From an uncultured archaeon (GTDB lineage: Archaea; Aenigmatarchaeota; Aenigmatarchaeia; CG10238-14; SCSR01): a stretch of 11,189 nucleotides of DNA. A model generated the notes under the pieces. It was not told where the DNA came from and made no database searches. It saw only the letters and a list, made by a program, of their open reading frames with translations. The position numbers and the translations under genes are program-made. The stretch covers positions 1 through 11,189 of the forward strand of contig CALIKW010000038.1 in the NCBI GenBank assembly GCA_938017915.1, read 5' to 3'. Positions 1 through 6,971 of this stretch are shown here, piece after piece; position 1 is the stretch's first letter; every line of letters begins with the position of its first letter.

Positions 1-1
1 T

Positions 2-205
2 AACGGAATAATAAGTCTTATCATTTCATTTTTCACAGTTGTTCTTTTTAATCTAGGATGGATAATTGCCCCACTTTCAATTCTTTTCATTTGTATTACA
101 AAAATTAGTGGAGCAAAAGGAATAATAATAGGAATAATTGCTGCAATTATTTACCTGATTCTAATAAGTTGGATTGCTGATCTTCTATCACCAGCTTACT
201 ACTAA
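2..205 (+). CDS. C-terminal end of a membrane protein (partial, 5' end outside window)
   Basis: An open frame runs from the left edge to a TAA at 203-205, giving 67 residues with no start codon inside the window that is needed to explain it. The peptide is almost wholly hydrophobic: one segment of about 28 residues rich in Ile, Phe and Leu, a short polar turn (ITKISGAKG), and a second segment of about 24 residues ending in LLSPAYY. This is the pattern of two transmembrane helices joined by a short loop at the C-terminus of an integral membrane protein. No family can be recognised from this fragment. It converges on the 237-839 gene, so it is probably a separate transcription unit unrelated to the pilus operon. 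The coding call is fairly safe because the frame stays open and the hydrophobic pattern is coherent, but some AT-rich noncoding DNA can mimic it. Confidence 0.6.
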   Translation, partial: NGIISLIISFFTVVLFNLGWIIAPLSILFICITKISGAKGIIIGIIAAIIYLILISWIADLLSPAYY

Positions 206-236
206 ATTTTTAATTTTAAAATTCAACTTTTAAAAA
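206..236. terminator. Convergent intergenic AT palindrome, possible bidirectional terminator
   Basis: The 31-base gap between two converging reading frames is made of T-runs and A-runs and holds the perfect 12-base palindrome AATTTTAAAATT at 212-223. Archaeal termination relies mainly on U-runs, and both strands present them here, so the gap could stop both transcripts. This is inferred from composition and position only. Confidence 0.4.
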
Positions 237-839
237 TCAAGCTTCCCTTTTAAGTCTCTGAACAAGATCGCTCAATGCTCTTACAGATTCTATTAAAGCC
301 GGCAAAGTTTCTTTAAAAGCCTTTTCCAAACTTCCGAGCCTTACTTCAATTTCACTTATGCTTTCTTTTAAGCTATCTATTTTGCTTATTATACTTTCCT
401 GCCCTTCTACTCTAAGCTTTGTTATTTCATTTATCTGAGCATGGATTGCTGCAATTTTATTCTCCAATTCTTGGAATTTCAAGTTGAACTCATTTACTTT
501 CTCACTCACACTTGCCATTTTTTCTGAAACTAAGTAATCCAAATACTCTTCAGTTGCATACCCTTGATAATATTCTTCTGGCAAAGAAGTTTCTGGTAGT
601 TCTGGCATTTCTTTCTTTTCTTCTGCAGTAAAAGGCGTTTCTTCCTTAACTTCAACACTTTCCTTTAAAGCTTCTGTTAAAGCCTTATCTATTTCCTCAG
701 GTGAAAAACCCTCTTTCCTCAAAACATCAATCATCTCAATTTCAGAAAATCCCTTTGAGCTTAAATCCCTTACCCTTTCAACAGGAATGTATCCTTTACC
801 CTTTATTTCCTCTGGCTTCTTTTTCTTAAAAAGAATCAT
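237..839 (-). CDS. UBA-like N-terminal module plus coiled-coil protein (200 aa), function unknown
   Basis: This is a soluble-looking 200-residue protein with no membrane segment. Residues 1-9 are very basic (four Lys in a row). Residues 18-58 form a compact helical module of the pattern V-x2-L-x3-GF-x9-L-x2-EGF-x3-EI-x2-AL, resembling a UBA/CUE-like or other three-helix fold. Residues 59-90 are an acidic Glu/Pro-rich linker. Residues about 105-200 show heptad spacing of Leu/Ile/Val typical of a long coiled coil. It lies 44 bases downstream of the 884-1279 coiled-coil gene on the same strand, so the two are probably co-transcribed from the 1280-1327 promoter region. The start ATG (837-839) is preceded by a G-run. 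I recognise no named family. By position it could be a cytoplasmic partner of the ATPase across the divergent promoter, loosely analogous to the coiled-coil ArlC/D/E proteins of archaella, but no ArlCE domain is visible. Confidence 0.85.
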   Translation of the reverse strand: MILFKKKKPEEIKGKGYIPVERVRDLSSKGFSEIEMIDVLRKEGFSPEEIDKALTEALKESVEVKEETPFTAEEKKEMPELPETSLPEEYYQGYATEEYLDYLVSEKMASVSEKVNEFNLKFQELENKIAAIHAQINEITKLRVEGQESIISKIDSLKESISEIEVRLGSLEKAFKETLPALIESVRALSDLVQRLKREA

Positions 840-842
840 TTT

Positions 843-849
843 CCCCCCT
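843..849 (-). promoter_or_regulatory. G-run ribosome binding site of the 200-aa coiled-coil gene
   Basis: On the minus strand the bases before the ATG read TAGGGGGGAAA, a six-G run ending about 4 bases before the start codon. It can pair with an archaeal CCUCC anti-Shine-Dalgarno with a wobble. A binding site here fits a downstream gene of an operon and supports the chosen start. Confidence 0.5.
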
Positions 850-883
850 AAATATTATTTTGAACTTTAAATTATTAAAAAGG

Positions 884-1279
884 TTATTCAATCTTAGCTT
901 TTTTCGGAATTCTTTCCTCAACTATTCTTTCAACTTGGTCCAAAGTAACAAACTTTGAAGTTATTGGATTTATTAGTTCAATAAAATTTTCAAATTCCTT
1001 TAGTTCTGCTTTGTTTGCCTTCTTCTCCAATTCTTTATTAATTCTAATTGTCTCATCTTCAAGAAACTTGATTTTCTCCAAAATAGAATTCATCTTTATA
1101 CAAATCTTATCAAACTCAAGTTTTAACTCATTCAACTTTGCTAAAACACTTTCCTCAACCTTAGAAATCCTATCTTCCAACCTTTCAAAACTTTGCTCCA
1201 AAACTCTTATTCTTCTCGTATTCTCATTCAACCTTTTAACAGTTTCAGAAATCATTTGCGAGAAATCTTGCTCTACCAT
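884..1279 (-). CDS. Small coiled-coil protein (131 aa), function unknown
   Basis: The protein is 131 residues, charged, and lacks a signal peptide or membrane segment, so it is probably cytoplasmic. Residues about 5-100 carry heptads of Leu/Ile/Val with flanking Lys/Glu/Arg, the mark of an extended coiled coil. Residues 104-126 break the heptad pattern with NPITSKFVTLDQVERIVEE, a short C-terminal element ending in a predicted helix. A single Cys sits at residue 60. It is the first gene of a two-gene minus-strand unit with the 200-aa coiled-coil gene, and its ATG at 1279 lies about 28 nt from an AT-rich TATA-like element, so it is probably leaderless. The divergent arrangement with the pilus ATPase suggests a shared promoter region and possibly a shared process. 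It could be a structural or scaffold partner of the secretion machine, but this rests on context alone. Confidence 0.82.
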   Translation of the reverse strand: MVEQDFSQMISETVKRLNENTRRIRVLEQSFERLEDRISKVEESVLAKLNELKLEFDKICIKMNSILEKIKFLEDETIRINKELEKKANKAELKEFENFIELINPITSKFVTLDQVERIVEERIPKKAKIE

Positions 1280-1327
1280 TAATAAAGAATTTGTTTTCAG
1301 AGAATAAAAATTTAAATAGGTGCTTTC
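1280..1327. promoter_or_regulatory. Divergent AT-rich promoter region between the coiled-coil unit and the pilus operon
   Basis: Only 48 bases separate two divergent start codons. The block AATAAAAATTTAAATA (about 1303-1318) offers TATA-like boxes on both strands. On the minus strand TTTTTATTCTC centred near 1307 lies about 28 nt before the ATG at 1279, and resembles the TTTATATTCTCC boxes at 10352 and 10727. On the plus strand boxes centred between 1307 and 1314 are 14-21 nt before the TTG at 1328, slightly too close for a standard leader, so the exact plus-strand start point is unclear. Confidence 0.6.
1318..1322 (+). promoter_or_regulatory. Shine-Dalgarno AGGTG selecting a TTG start for the secretion ATPase
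   Basis: AGGTG is followed by five bases and then TTG at 1328. An in-frame TAA at 1313-1315 rules out starts further upstream, and the next in-frame ATG is only at residue 31, inside a continuous N-terminal domain. The site therefore supports the TTG start. Confidence 0.5.
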
Positions 1328-3556
1328 TTGGTTGAATACGAATTAAGAAATGGAACTTTAAGAATAAATTGCAAAAATTGGATTATAGAGCCGAGTATAG
1401 AGGATTCTGATGCATGCATGGGTGTAATAATAGATTTATTAAGGGAAGTGAAAAATGCAGAAAAAATTGTTTTAGTAGAGAAAAGGGAAATTGAATATGA
1501 TTTTGAGCAGGTAAAGCTTTTGAAGGAAATAGCTGAGCTTTTAAACAAGCTCGAGAGAGAAAGGTTTTTAGAAAAAATTGAAATTGGACCTGAAGAGTGT
1601 AATAAATATTATCCTGAAAGAATAAAGGAACTATTTTTTATCGTTAAAGAAGTTTTGAAGAAGGATCCGATAGGAGCATGGATAAAGCTTGAAAGAATGA
1701 TTAAAAGAACAAAGTTTTTAATTAAAAAACTTGAGCCAAATTGTAAAAAATACTTCATAACTTTCTTAACAAAAAATTTGGAATATTTGAAGAGAAACTT
1801 GGAAAATTGCTCTTTAATAAAAAATTCTTTACCCTTAATTAAATTAAGGCCAGAAAGAAAAATTTACAAGGAATTTTTCAAACCTATTATTAAGCCTGTT
1901 TTCATGTTTACTAGGTTTAGAATTTTTCCACCAAAAGAAGGGTATTGCGTTGAAAGATATAAAATTCCTGAGAACATACAGGTTGAAATATACAGAATTC
2001 CTGGGAAAGTAAGGTTTTTCTACTTAATTATTCCGCCAGAATTTACTTTGAGTGAAGCAAAGCATGATTTATTAGAAAGAGCAATAGGTTATTTGAGCGA
2101 AAGAAGGCCGAGTGAAGAATTTAGGGAAATAGAAAAGGCAAGGGAAGCGTATTTTTTGCTCGGAGAAGGTATTGTTAAAGATTTGGCTGCAAGGATGAAG
2201 ATATTTCTTAAGGAAAGTGAAATTGATGAATTAGCTTCAATTTTAACAAGATATACAACAGGTTTTGGAATTTTGGAAGTTCTGCTTTCAGATGAAAAAA
2301 TCCAAGATATTTACATAAATTCTCCTATAGGCTTAACACCAATTTTCATTCAGCACTCTGACTTTGAAGAATGCGAAACGAATTTAATTCCTACTTTAGA
2401 AGATGCAGAAGCATGGGCAACTCGCTTTAGAATGTATTCTGGAAGGCCATTAGATGAAGCAAATCCTGTTTTGGATGCAGAGCTTTTAATTCCAGGGGGA
2501 AGAGCAAGAATTTGTGCAATAACAAGGGGTTTAAGTCCAGAAGGCTTAGCATTTGCTATAAGAAGACATAGAGAAAAACCATGGACCTTTCCTTTATTTA
2601 TGAACTTAAAAATGTTTGATCCTTTGTTTGCAGGATTAATGAGCTTTATAATAGACGGGGGAAGAAGTGTTTTGGTTGCGGGTGGAAGAGGTTCTGGAAA
2701 AACAAGCTTTTTATCAAGCATGATTTTGGAAATTATGAAAAAATTTAGGGTTGTTGTTCTTGAAGATACATTAGAAATTCCTGTTACCCAAATAAGAAGC
2801 TTAGGTTATAATATAGAAAGGTTAAAATCTCGTTCAGTAATAACAAGAGTAGAAACTGAATTGCCTGCAGAAGAAGCATTGAGAACTGCTTTGCGCTTAG
2901 GAGATTCTGTCTTAATAATAGGTGAAGTAAGAAGTACAGAAGCTTTGGCTTTGTACGAAGCCATGAGGATAGGAGCTTTAGCAAACTTAGTTGCAGGAAC
3001 TATACACGGAGAATCTGCTTACGGAGTTTTTGATAGGGTTGTGCATGATTTGGGAGTACCTAAAACAAGCTTTAAAGCAACTGACTTAATAGTTCTCTGC
3101 TCGAATTTAAAGTCTGCTGACGGCTTGCACAGATTTAGAAGGATTATAGAGCTTGTGGAAGTTAAGAAGCACTGGAAAGAAGATCCTTTAGAGGAAGAAG
3201 GTTTTACAACTCTAATGCAATATTCTGCAAAAGAAGATAAATTAAAGCCTACTGATGTTTTAATAGAAGGAGAATCCTTTGTTTTGAATGAAATTGCGAA
3301 AAGAGTTAGAGAATGGCATGCAAACTGGGATGCTGTTTGGGATAATATTTTATTAAGAGCTAAAATAAAGGAAACTATGCTTGAATTTGCAAGAAAGCTT
3401 AAAAATTTGGATATATTAGAAGCTAAAACAGTTTCTGATTCAAATGAAATGTTCCACCTTTTTTCAGAGCAGGTAAAGCAAGAAGTTGGAAGCTTAGACT
3501 CTAAATTGATATACGAGAAATGGCTGGAATGGTTTAAAAAATATTTGAAAGCTTAA
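1328..3556 (+). CDS. Archaeal type II/IV secretion (type IV pilus assembly) ATPase, GspE/PilB/TadA-CpaF superfamily
   Basis: A 742-residue cytoplasmic hexameric-type ATPase that would power extension of a pilus-like fibre through the T2SF platform encoded at 4501-6441. Family motifs are all visible: the second N-domain signature with LLSDEKIQDIYINSP at 319-333, the GRPLDEANP...IPGGRARI segment at about 372-395, the Walker A loop GGRGSGKTS at 452-460 (Lys458), the Asp box VVVLEDT with Glu479-Asp480, the Walker B LIIGEVR with Glu533, and the His box GTIHGES with His560. The tail after the His box (FDRVVHDLGVP, TSFKATD) is characteristic of archaeal members. The protein is longer than archaellum ArlI (about 550 aa): roughly 270 residues of helical N-terminal region precede the catalytic core and about 120 charged residues follow it. 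The start is TTG, supported by AGGTG. It leads the operon and is followed after 26 bases by the 293-aa gene. The enzyme class is secure; which subfamily it serves is inferred from the neighbours. Confidence 0.96.
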   Translation: MVEYELRNGTLRINCKNWIIEPSIEDSDACMGVIIDLLREVKNAEKIVLVEKREIEYDFEQVKLLKEIAELLNKLERERFLEKIEIGPEECNKYYPERIKELFFIVKEVLKKDPIGAWIKLERMIKRTKFLIKKLEPNCKKYFITFLTKNLEYLKRNLENCSLIKNSLPLIKLRPERKIYKEFFKPIIKPVFMFTRFRIFPPKEGYCVERYKIPENIQVEIYRIPGKVRFFYLIIPPEFTLSEAKHDLLERAIGYLSERRPSEEFREIEKAREAYFLLGEGIVKDLAARMKIFLKESEIDELASILTRYTTGFGILEVLLSDEKIQDIYINSPIGLTPIFIQHSDFEECETNLIPTLEDAEAWATRFRMYSGRPLDEANPVLDAELLIPGGRARICAITRGLSPEGLAFAIRRHREKPWTFPLFMNLKMFDPLFAGLMSFIIDGGRSVLVAGGRGSGKTSFLSSMILEIMKKFRVVVLEDTLEIPVTQIRSLGYNIERLKSRSVITRVETELPAEEALRTALRLGDSVLIIGEVRSTEALALYEAMRIGALANLVAGTIHGESAYGVFDRVVHDLGVPKTSFKATDLIVLCSNLKSADGLHRFRRIIELVEVKKHWKEDPLEEEGFTTLMQYSAKEDKLKPTDVLIEGESFVLNEIAKRVREWHANWDAVWDNILLRAKIKETMLEFARKLKNLDILEAKTVSDSNEMFHLFSEQVKQEVGSLDSKLIYEKWLEWFKKYLKA

Positions 3557-3582
3557 TTTTTTAAAAAAAGGAAAAATTAATT

Positions 3583-4464
3583 ATGGCAAAAAGAACTATG
3601 GTAGCTTTCCTTATTCTAATTTTTCTTGGATTTTTGATTGTTAGTGTAATCATTTTGAATTACGGAAAGCTTCCTCCTATAAAACCACCGTTCCCTGAAG
3701 GCGAAGCTGTTTGGTTTGTTAAGCATATTGCTTGTGCTGCAGCTATGTGTAATGGAAAACCAGTTAACAACAACATCTGCCAAAGTAATGAAGTAATTGC
3801 TGTAGGAAGAATAAACGAGAGCAAAACATGTAGAGAGCTTTGCGAAGAAAGAGGAGCTGGTAGTTCGAAACGCTGCGGACCAAAATATGCAATAAGCTTT
3901 ACTTTTAGCGACAATACAATAGTGGATAGTGAACAGCTACAAAGATTTAGTCATTTTTATGGGGATATAATTCATATAGCTTGTTTCAAGTGTGCAGGAG
4001 GTGGAAAGTTATACCCAGCAGTACGGATTTCTTCTTTTGTTCCGGCCATAACAGATGTCATGCCTATAACCTACAAGTTCGTAAGCGTCGGAAAAGAAGT
4101 TATAAATTTTTTCGGAGCAGACAAATGTAGCATTGGAGCTCCTGAGTTTGCAGGAAGCGTTTGGATAGAAAAAAACACTTACAAAGATATTTGCAATTAT
4201 GATGAAAAGAGGGGTGTAACATACTGTATCTTTGAAAAGGATAAAAAGTTCTGGATTTGGGGAGAATATGGTTTTAGTAAAAAGTGGAAAGAGGGTGGTT
4301 GGGCAGACTTCTTTTGGGGATTTGGTCAAACAATGAAAGATTTACTTGGAGGTTGGATTCCTGGATGGGAGAGGTGCGGATGGATGTTGGGCGACTCACA
4401 CGATTGCCCAAAAGTTGTTGTTCTTCCATCTGATAAAGGTTCTCCTTCTGATTGTCCAAGCTAA
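3583..4464 (+). CDS. Single-anchor Cys-rich surface protein, probable minor pilin (293 aa)
   Basis: The protein begins with a short basic leader (MAKR) and one hydrophobic helix at residues 7-27, followed by a Pro-rich linker (PPIKPPFP) and an extracytoplasmic domain with 14 cysteines and many aromatic residues. This is the layout of a membrane-anchored or pilin-type protein facing outside. Three signatures recur in the N-terminal part of the 1065-aa protein: AC-x2-A-x-C (residues 50-56), C-x3-CEE (83-89) and C-[IV]-F-x6-W-x2-G (215-227). The two proteins are therefore probably paralogous in this domain. The C-terminal region is rich in Trp and Gly (about 224-267) and ends in a low-complexity tail with a final Cys pair. 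It sits between the ATPase and platform genes, a position typical for a structural component of the same machine. No named family is recognised. A minor pilin or tip component is the best reading, while a lipid-free membrane-anchored periplasmic-side protein cannot be excluded. Confidence 0.88.
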   Translation: MAKRTMVAFLILIFLGFLIVSVIILNYGKLPPIKPPFPEGEAVWFVKHIACAAAMCNGKPVNNNICQSNEVIAVGRINESKTCRELCEERGAGSSKRCGPKYAISFTFSDNTIVDSEQLQRFSHFYGDIIHIACFKCAGGGKLYPAVRISSFVPAITDVMPITYKFVSVGKEVINFFGADKCSIGAPEFAGSVWIEKNTYKDICNYDEKRGVTYCIFEKDKKFWIWGEYGFSKKWKEGGWADFFWGFGQTMKDLLGGWIPGWERCGWMLGDSHDCPKVVVLPSDKGSPSDCPS

Positions 4465-4480
4465 CTATTTTTTTTCTTTT
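4465..4480 (+). terminator. U-run spacer, possible partial terminator inside the operon
   Basis: Directly after the TAA the strand reads ACTATTTTTTTTCTTTT, the kind of U-run that ends archaeal transcripts without a hairpin, followed by an A-run. It could cap some transcripts before the platform gene and so set different levels for the 293-aa protein and downstream genes. No clear new promoter follows, so full termination is unlikely. Confidence 0.3.
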
Positions 4481-4500
4481 CAAAAAACAAATTCTAATTA

Positions 4501-6441
4501 ATGCAAATTGGAAAATTTTTTGTAGAAGAGAAGAGAAAACCAAGCTTATACGAAAAATTTTGTAATTTCTTTGGAAAGTTTGAATTTCCATTGAGCGAAA
4601 AAGCTAAAAGAGAATTGGCAGAAAGGTTAGAGTTTTGTGATATAAGAGTTACGCCAGGAAAGGTTTATTCTTCTTCTATAATTTTAATCATTTTATCATT
4701 TTTCTTTGCTCTCCCTTTCTTTATTTTAAATTTTTCTTCAATAGGAATTCTTTTGATATTCGGGTTTACCGGCCTTGGGATTTACTTAATTTTTTATCCT
4801 ACCCTTGAGGCAAAAAGTATTAGAGTAAAGGCAAGCAATGAACTTATTCAAACTGTTCTATATTTAGTTGTTTCTCTAAGGTTAACTCCAAATTTAGAAA
4901 ATGCCCTTTTATTTGCTGCTTCAAATACATCTGGTGTGATTGGAAGAAAACTTAAAAATATGGCATGGCAACTCAAAATAGGAAAATACAAAAGTGCAGA
5001 TGAAGTTTTGGAAAAATTTTCGATAGGATGGAAAACTGAAAATTTGGAATTTTGTGAAGCAATAAATTTGATAAGAGGCTCCACTTTTCAAACACAAGAA
5101 AAAAGGGAAAGAATGCTGGACGAAGCGATAAATGTTATGCTGAGTAGAAACATGGAAAGGATGATGCACTATTCAAGACAATTGAGAAATCCTTTAATGA
5201 TTTTAACTACACTTGGAATTACTTTGCCTGTTTTGGTGGTAATCCTTTTCCCTATAATGGTAATATTCTTGCCAGAGTTGATTAATCCGTGGATTCTATT
5301 TATTTTTTACGATTTACTCTTACCAGCAATAGTTTTTTATATAATGTACCAAACATTGAGAGCAAGGCCTATGACCTTTGGTGTAGTAGATATATCAGAA
5401 CATCCAAAAGCAAGAAGAACTGATGCATATGTTTTAAAAATTTTTGGAAAAGTAATTTTAATTCCAATCTATTTTGTTTCGATTCTCGTAGGAGCTTTAA
5501 TAGCATTATTCGGCCTTTACTTAATTTCTCTACCTACAGGAGCTGTTTCTATCTTTAAAATTTTTGGAGGACTTATAATCTTAGCAGGAATTTCTTGCTC
5601 TATCTTGACTTATTCATTCTTCCAGTTTTTTGGAAATATAGATATAAAGAATGAGATTAAGCAAATTGAAATAGAGTTTGATGAAGTTCTTTTCCAGCTT
5701 GGTTATATAATGACAGTAGGAATTCCTATAGAAGCAGGACTTGAGAAAATAAGGGAAAGAGTAAGAGCATTGAAGGTTTCTGGCCTAGTAGAAGAAACTC
5801 TTTCAAACATAAAAAAATTCGGGTTCACTTTGAAAAAGGCTTTATTCGATAAGAAGTATGGTGCTATTAATAAATATCCATCAAGACTAATTAAGACCAT
5901 AATGGGCACTATTTCTGAGACTATTGAGAAGGGTGTGGCCGGAACGGCAAAAACTATTCTATCTATTTCCTCTTATCTCAAATCTCTTCACAACGTGGAG
6001 GAACATATGAAAGAGGTTTTGGATGAAAGCGTTTCTAACATGAAAATGATGATGAATTTGCTTGTTCCTATTTCTAGTGGAGCTGTGGTTGGAATGGCTA
6101 CTTTGATGGTTATGGTACTTTATCAGATAGCTTCTTTATTGACCCAAGTAACTGGCTTAGCCGATAGACCAGAGTTCACGCCAGAAAATTTGATGTTTGC
6201 TACGGATATTAAAAATATACTACCAGCAGAAGCCTTTTTGGTTTGTGTTGGGATTTACATGCTTGAAGTTACTATAATGCTTGGCTATTTTGTTTCGACC
6301 TTGGAGCATGGTGAGGATAAGTTTGAAAGATATAAGCTAATTTCACAGTCCGTTTTAATAAGTTTAGGGATTTTCACGTTTTGCCTGCTCCTAATCTATT
6401 TTACCTTCGCAGGCTTAATTCAACAAGTGGGAAAACCATGA
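4501..6441 (+). CDS. Type IV pilus/type II secretion membrane platform protein with two T2SF domains (TadC/GspF/ArlJ-like)
   Basis: This 646-residue polytopic protein is the inner-membrane base on which the ATPase acts. It shows an N-terminal cytoplasmic segment (1-55), a hydrophobic pair (about 58-101), a first T2SF-type helical cytoplasmic domain (about 108-230), hydrophobic pairs at about 232-285 and 315-375, a second T2SF-type domain (about 385-515), and three more hydrophobic segments (about 518-545, 572-600 and 612-640). Both cytoplasmic domains share the family pattern of a helix pair around a polar turn (for example VSLRLTPNLENAL at 124-136 and MTVGIPIEAGLEKI at 404-417). The doubled arrangement is usual for archaeal homologues. 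It starts at ATG 4501, 36 bases after the 293-aa gene, and its stop overlaps the next start as ATGA, showing tight translational coupling to the first mini-pilin gene. The family assignment is strong; the exact number of membrane helices is approximate. Confidence 0.95.
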   Translation: MQIGKFFVEEKRKPSLYEKFCNFFGKFEFPLSEKAKRELAERLEFCDIRVTPGKVYSSSIILIILSFFFALPFFILNFSSIGILLIFGFTGLGIYLIFYPTLEAKSIRVKASNELIQTVLYLVVSLRLTPNLENALLFAASNTSGVIGRKLKNMAWQLKIGKYKSADEVLEKFSIGWKTENLEFCEAINLIRGSTFQTQEKRERMLDEAINVMLSRNMERMMHYSRQLRNPLMILTTLGITLPVLVVILFPIMVIFLPELINPWILFIFYDLLLPAIVFYIMYQTLRARPMTFGVVDISEHPKARRTDAYVLKIFGKVILIPIYFVSILVGALIALFGLYLISLPTGAVSIFKIFGGLIILAGISCSILTYSFFQFFGNIDIKNEIKQIEIEFDEVLFQLGYIMTVGIPIEAGLEKIRERVRALKVSGLVEETLSNIKKFGFTLKKALFDKKYGAINKYPSRLIKTIMGTISETIEKGVAGTAKTILSISSYLKSLHNVEEHMKEVLDESVSNMKMMMNLLVPISSGAVVGMATLMVMVLYQIASLLTQVTGLADRPEFTPENLMFATDIKNILPAEAFLVCVGIYMLEVTIMLGYFVSTLEHGEDKFERYKLISQSVLISLGIFTFCLLLIYFTFAGLIQQVGKP

Positions 6442-6602
6442 AAGGAACTATAGAGCATGCACAAACAGTAATAATAGTTTTGATAGCGTTAGTTATAGTT
6501 GTTCTTCTTATTTATCTAATACTTTTCCAAAATCTTGTTCCAAAAATAATAAATTCACTAAAGTTTATAATAAATGTGTTCCAAGGCTATCCCCCAACTT
6601 AA
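6438..6602 (+). CDS. Mini-pilin-like small membrane protein (54 aa)
   Basis: The 54-residue product begins MKG-TIEH and continues with one strongly hydrophobic helix (about residues 10-31) and a short amphipathic tail (NLVPKIINSLKFIINVFQG). A very short basic leader ending in Gly followed directly by a hydrophobic helix matches the class III signal peptide plan of archaeal pilins processed by PibD/EppA-type peptidases, and the small size fits Flp/Tad-like pilins. The start ATG lies in the ATGA overlap with the platform gene; a longer reading frame from 6381 in the same phase lies inside that gene and adds a Cys/Arg-poor stretch without leader character, so I reject it. A His at +4 after the Gly is shared with the next gene. 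An accessory single-pass protein of the platform is the main alternative. Confidence 0.8.
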   Translation: MKGTIEHAQTVIIVLIALVIVVLLIYLILFQNLVPKIINSLKFIINVFQGYPPT

Positions 6603-6628
6603 TTTTTTCAAAAAAATAAATTATATAT

Positions 6629-6829
6629 ATGAAAAAGGGGATAAGTGGGCATTTAATGGCAGCAATTTTAGTTATAATAACTGGAATAATAGCAGTCATT
6701 CTTTTCTATATTTTTATCTTCAAGGCAGGAGGGCAAATAGAGCAAGGATGGTCAAAGCTTACTGCTCAGTTTAAGGAAGCTCTTTGTAATCTTATCCCTG
6801 AAGCAATAAGATGGCTTACGGGGTGTTGA
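6629..6829 (+). CDS. Mini-pilin-like small membrane protein with C-terminal Cys pair (66 aa)
   Basis: The product starts MKKG-ISGH followed by a hydrophobic helix at about residues 9-32 and a 34-residue amphipathic tail with Cys53 and Cys66. The Lys-Lys-Gly leader directly in front of the helix is a good archaeal class III (prepilin) signal candidate with cleavage after Gly4. It resembles the 54-aa gene product in leader, helix length and the His at +4, so the two may be paralogous subunits. It follows a 26-base AT-rich spacer with no visible Shine-Dalgarno, and it ends with TGA one base before the next ATG. The two tail cysteines could form a disulfide, in keeping with the Cys-rich neighbours. 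Role as a pilin-like subunit is inferred; a single-pass assembly factor is possible. Confidence 0.82.
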   Translation: MKKGISGHLMAAILVIITGIIAVILFYIFIFKAGGQIEQGWSKLTAQFKEALCNLIPEAIRWLTGC

Positions 6830-6830
6830 A

Positions 6831-6971
6831 ATGGTAACTGTAAAATTTATAATAGAAGTTGTCCTGCTTATATTGGGATTAGCGATAATTTTGATTTACT
6901 TTTACATGAATTATGAAAGTATTTCAAAGGCATTTGTTGAATGGTTAAAAATTTATTTACCAAGTGGTTGA
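6831..6971 (+). CDS. Very small single-pass membrane protein, pilin-like (46 aa)
   Basis: A 46-residue reading frame sits exactly between the 66-aa gene (one base gap) and the 1065-aa gene (its TGA directly abuts the next ATG), which is strong evidence that it is translated. The product begins MVTVKF, has one hydrophobic helix at about residues 5-25, then a short amphipathic tail (ESISKAFVEWLKIYLPSG). The N-terminus resembles those of the 1065-aa protein (MVATRK) and the 59-aa protein (MVTTKM), hinting at a common origin of leader and anchor. No cysteine is present. It has no canonical Lys-Gly cleavage site, so it may stay unprocessed and act as a small membrane partner of the machine. No family is recognised. 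Confidence 0.75.
   Translation: MVTVKFIIEVVLLILGLAIILIYFYMNYESISKAFVEWLKIYLPSG

Noticed and set aside
1011..1307. Plus-strand reading frame of 98 codons opposite the 131-aa coiled-coil gene
   Set aside because: It is the antisense of a convincing coiled-coil gene, is dominated by Ser/Leu/Phe as expected from the complement of Lys/Glu-rich codons, and has no promoter or ribosome binding site.
2350..2984. Minus-strand reading frames inside the ATPase gene
   Set aside because: They lie entirely over the Walker A to His-box region, which is clearly coding on the plus strand; their low-complexity Leu/Ser composition is a shadow.
1328..6441. Reading the locus as an archaellum cluster
   Set aside because: The ATPase and platform are of the same superfamilies as ArlI/ArlJ, but there is no archaellin, ArlF, ArlG or ArlH-like gene, and the mini-pilins and giant Cys-rich protein do not fit an archaellum.
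6381..6602. Longer 73-codon version of the first mini-pilin starting at 6381
   Set aside because: The extra 19 residues lie inside the platform gene in another frame and do not form a leader; the ATG at 6438 sits in an ATGA overlap and gives a proper MKG leader.
6603..6628. TATATAT stretch before the 66-aa gene as a promoter
   Set aside because: The TATA-like bases touch the ATG itself, so a transcript from them would start well inside the gene; the gene is more simply read as part of the operon.
6574..6774. Plus-strand 66-codon frame overlapping two mini-pilin genes
   Set aside because: It spans the intergenic spacer out of phase with both neighbours, is rich in Asn/Ser/Tyr with no helix or leader, and has no start signal.
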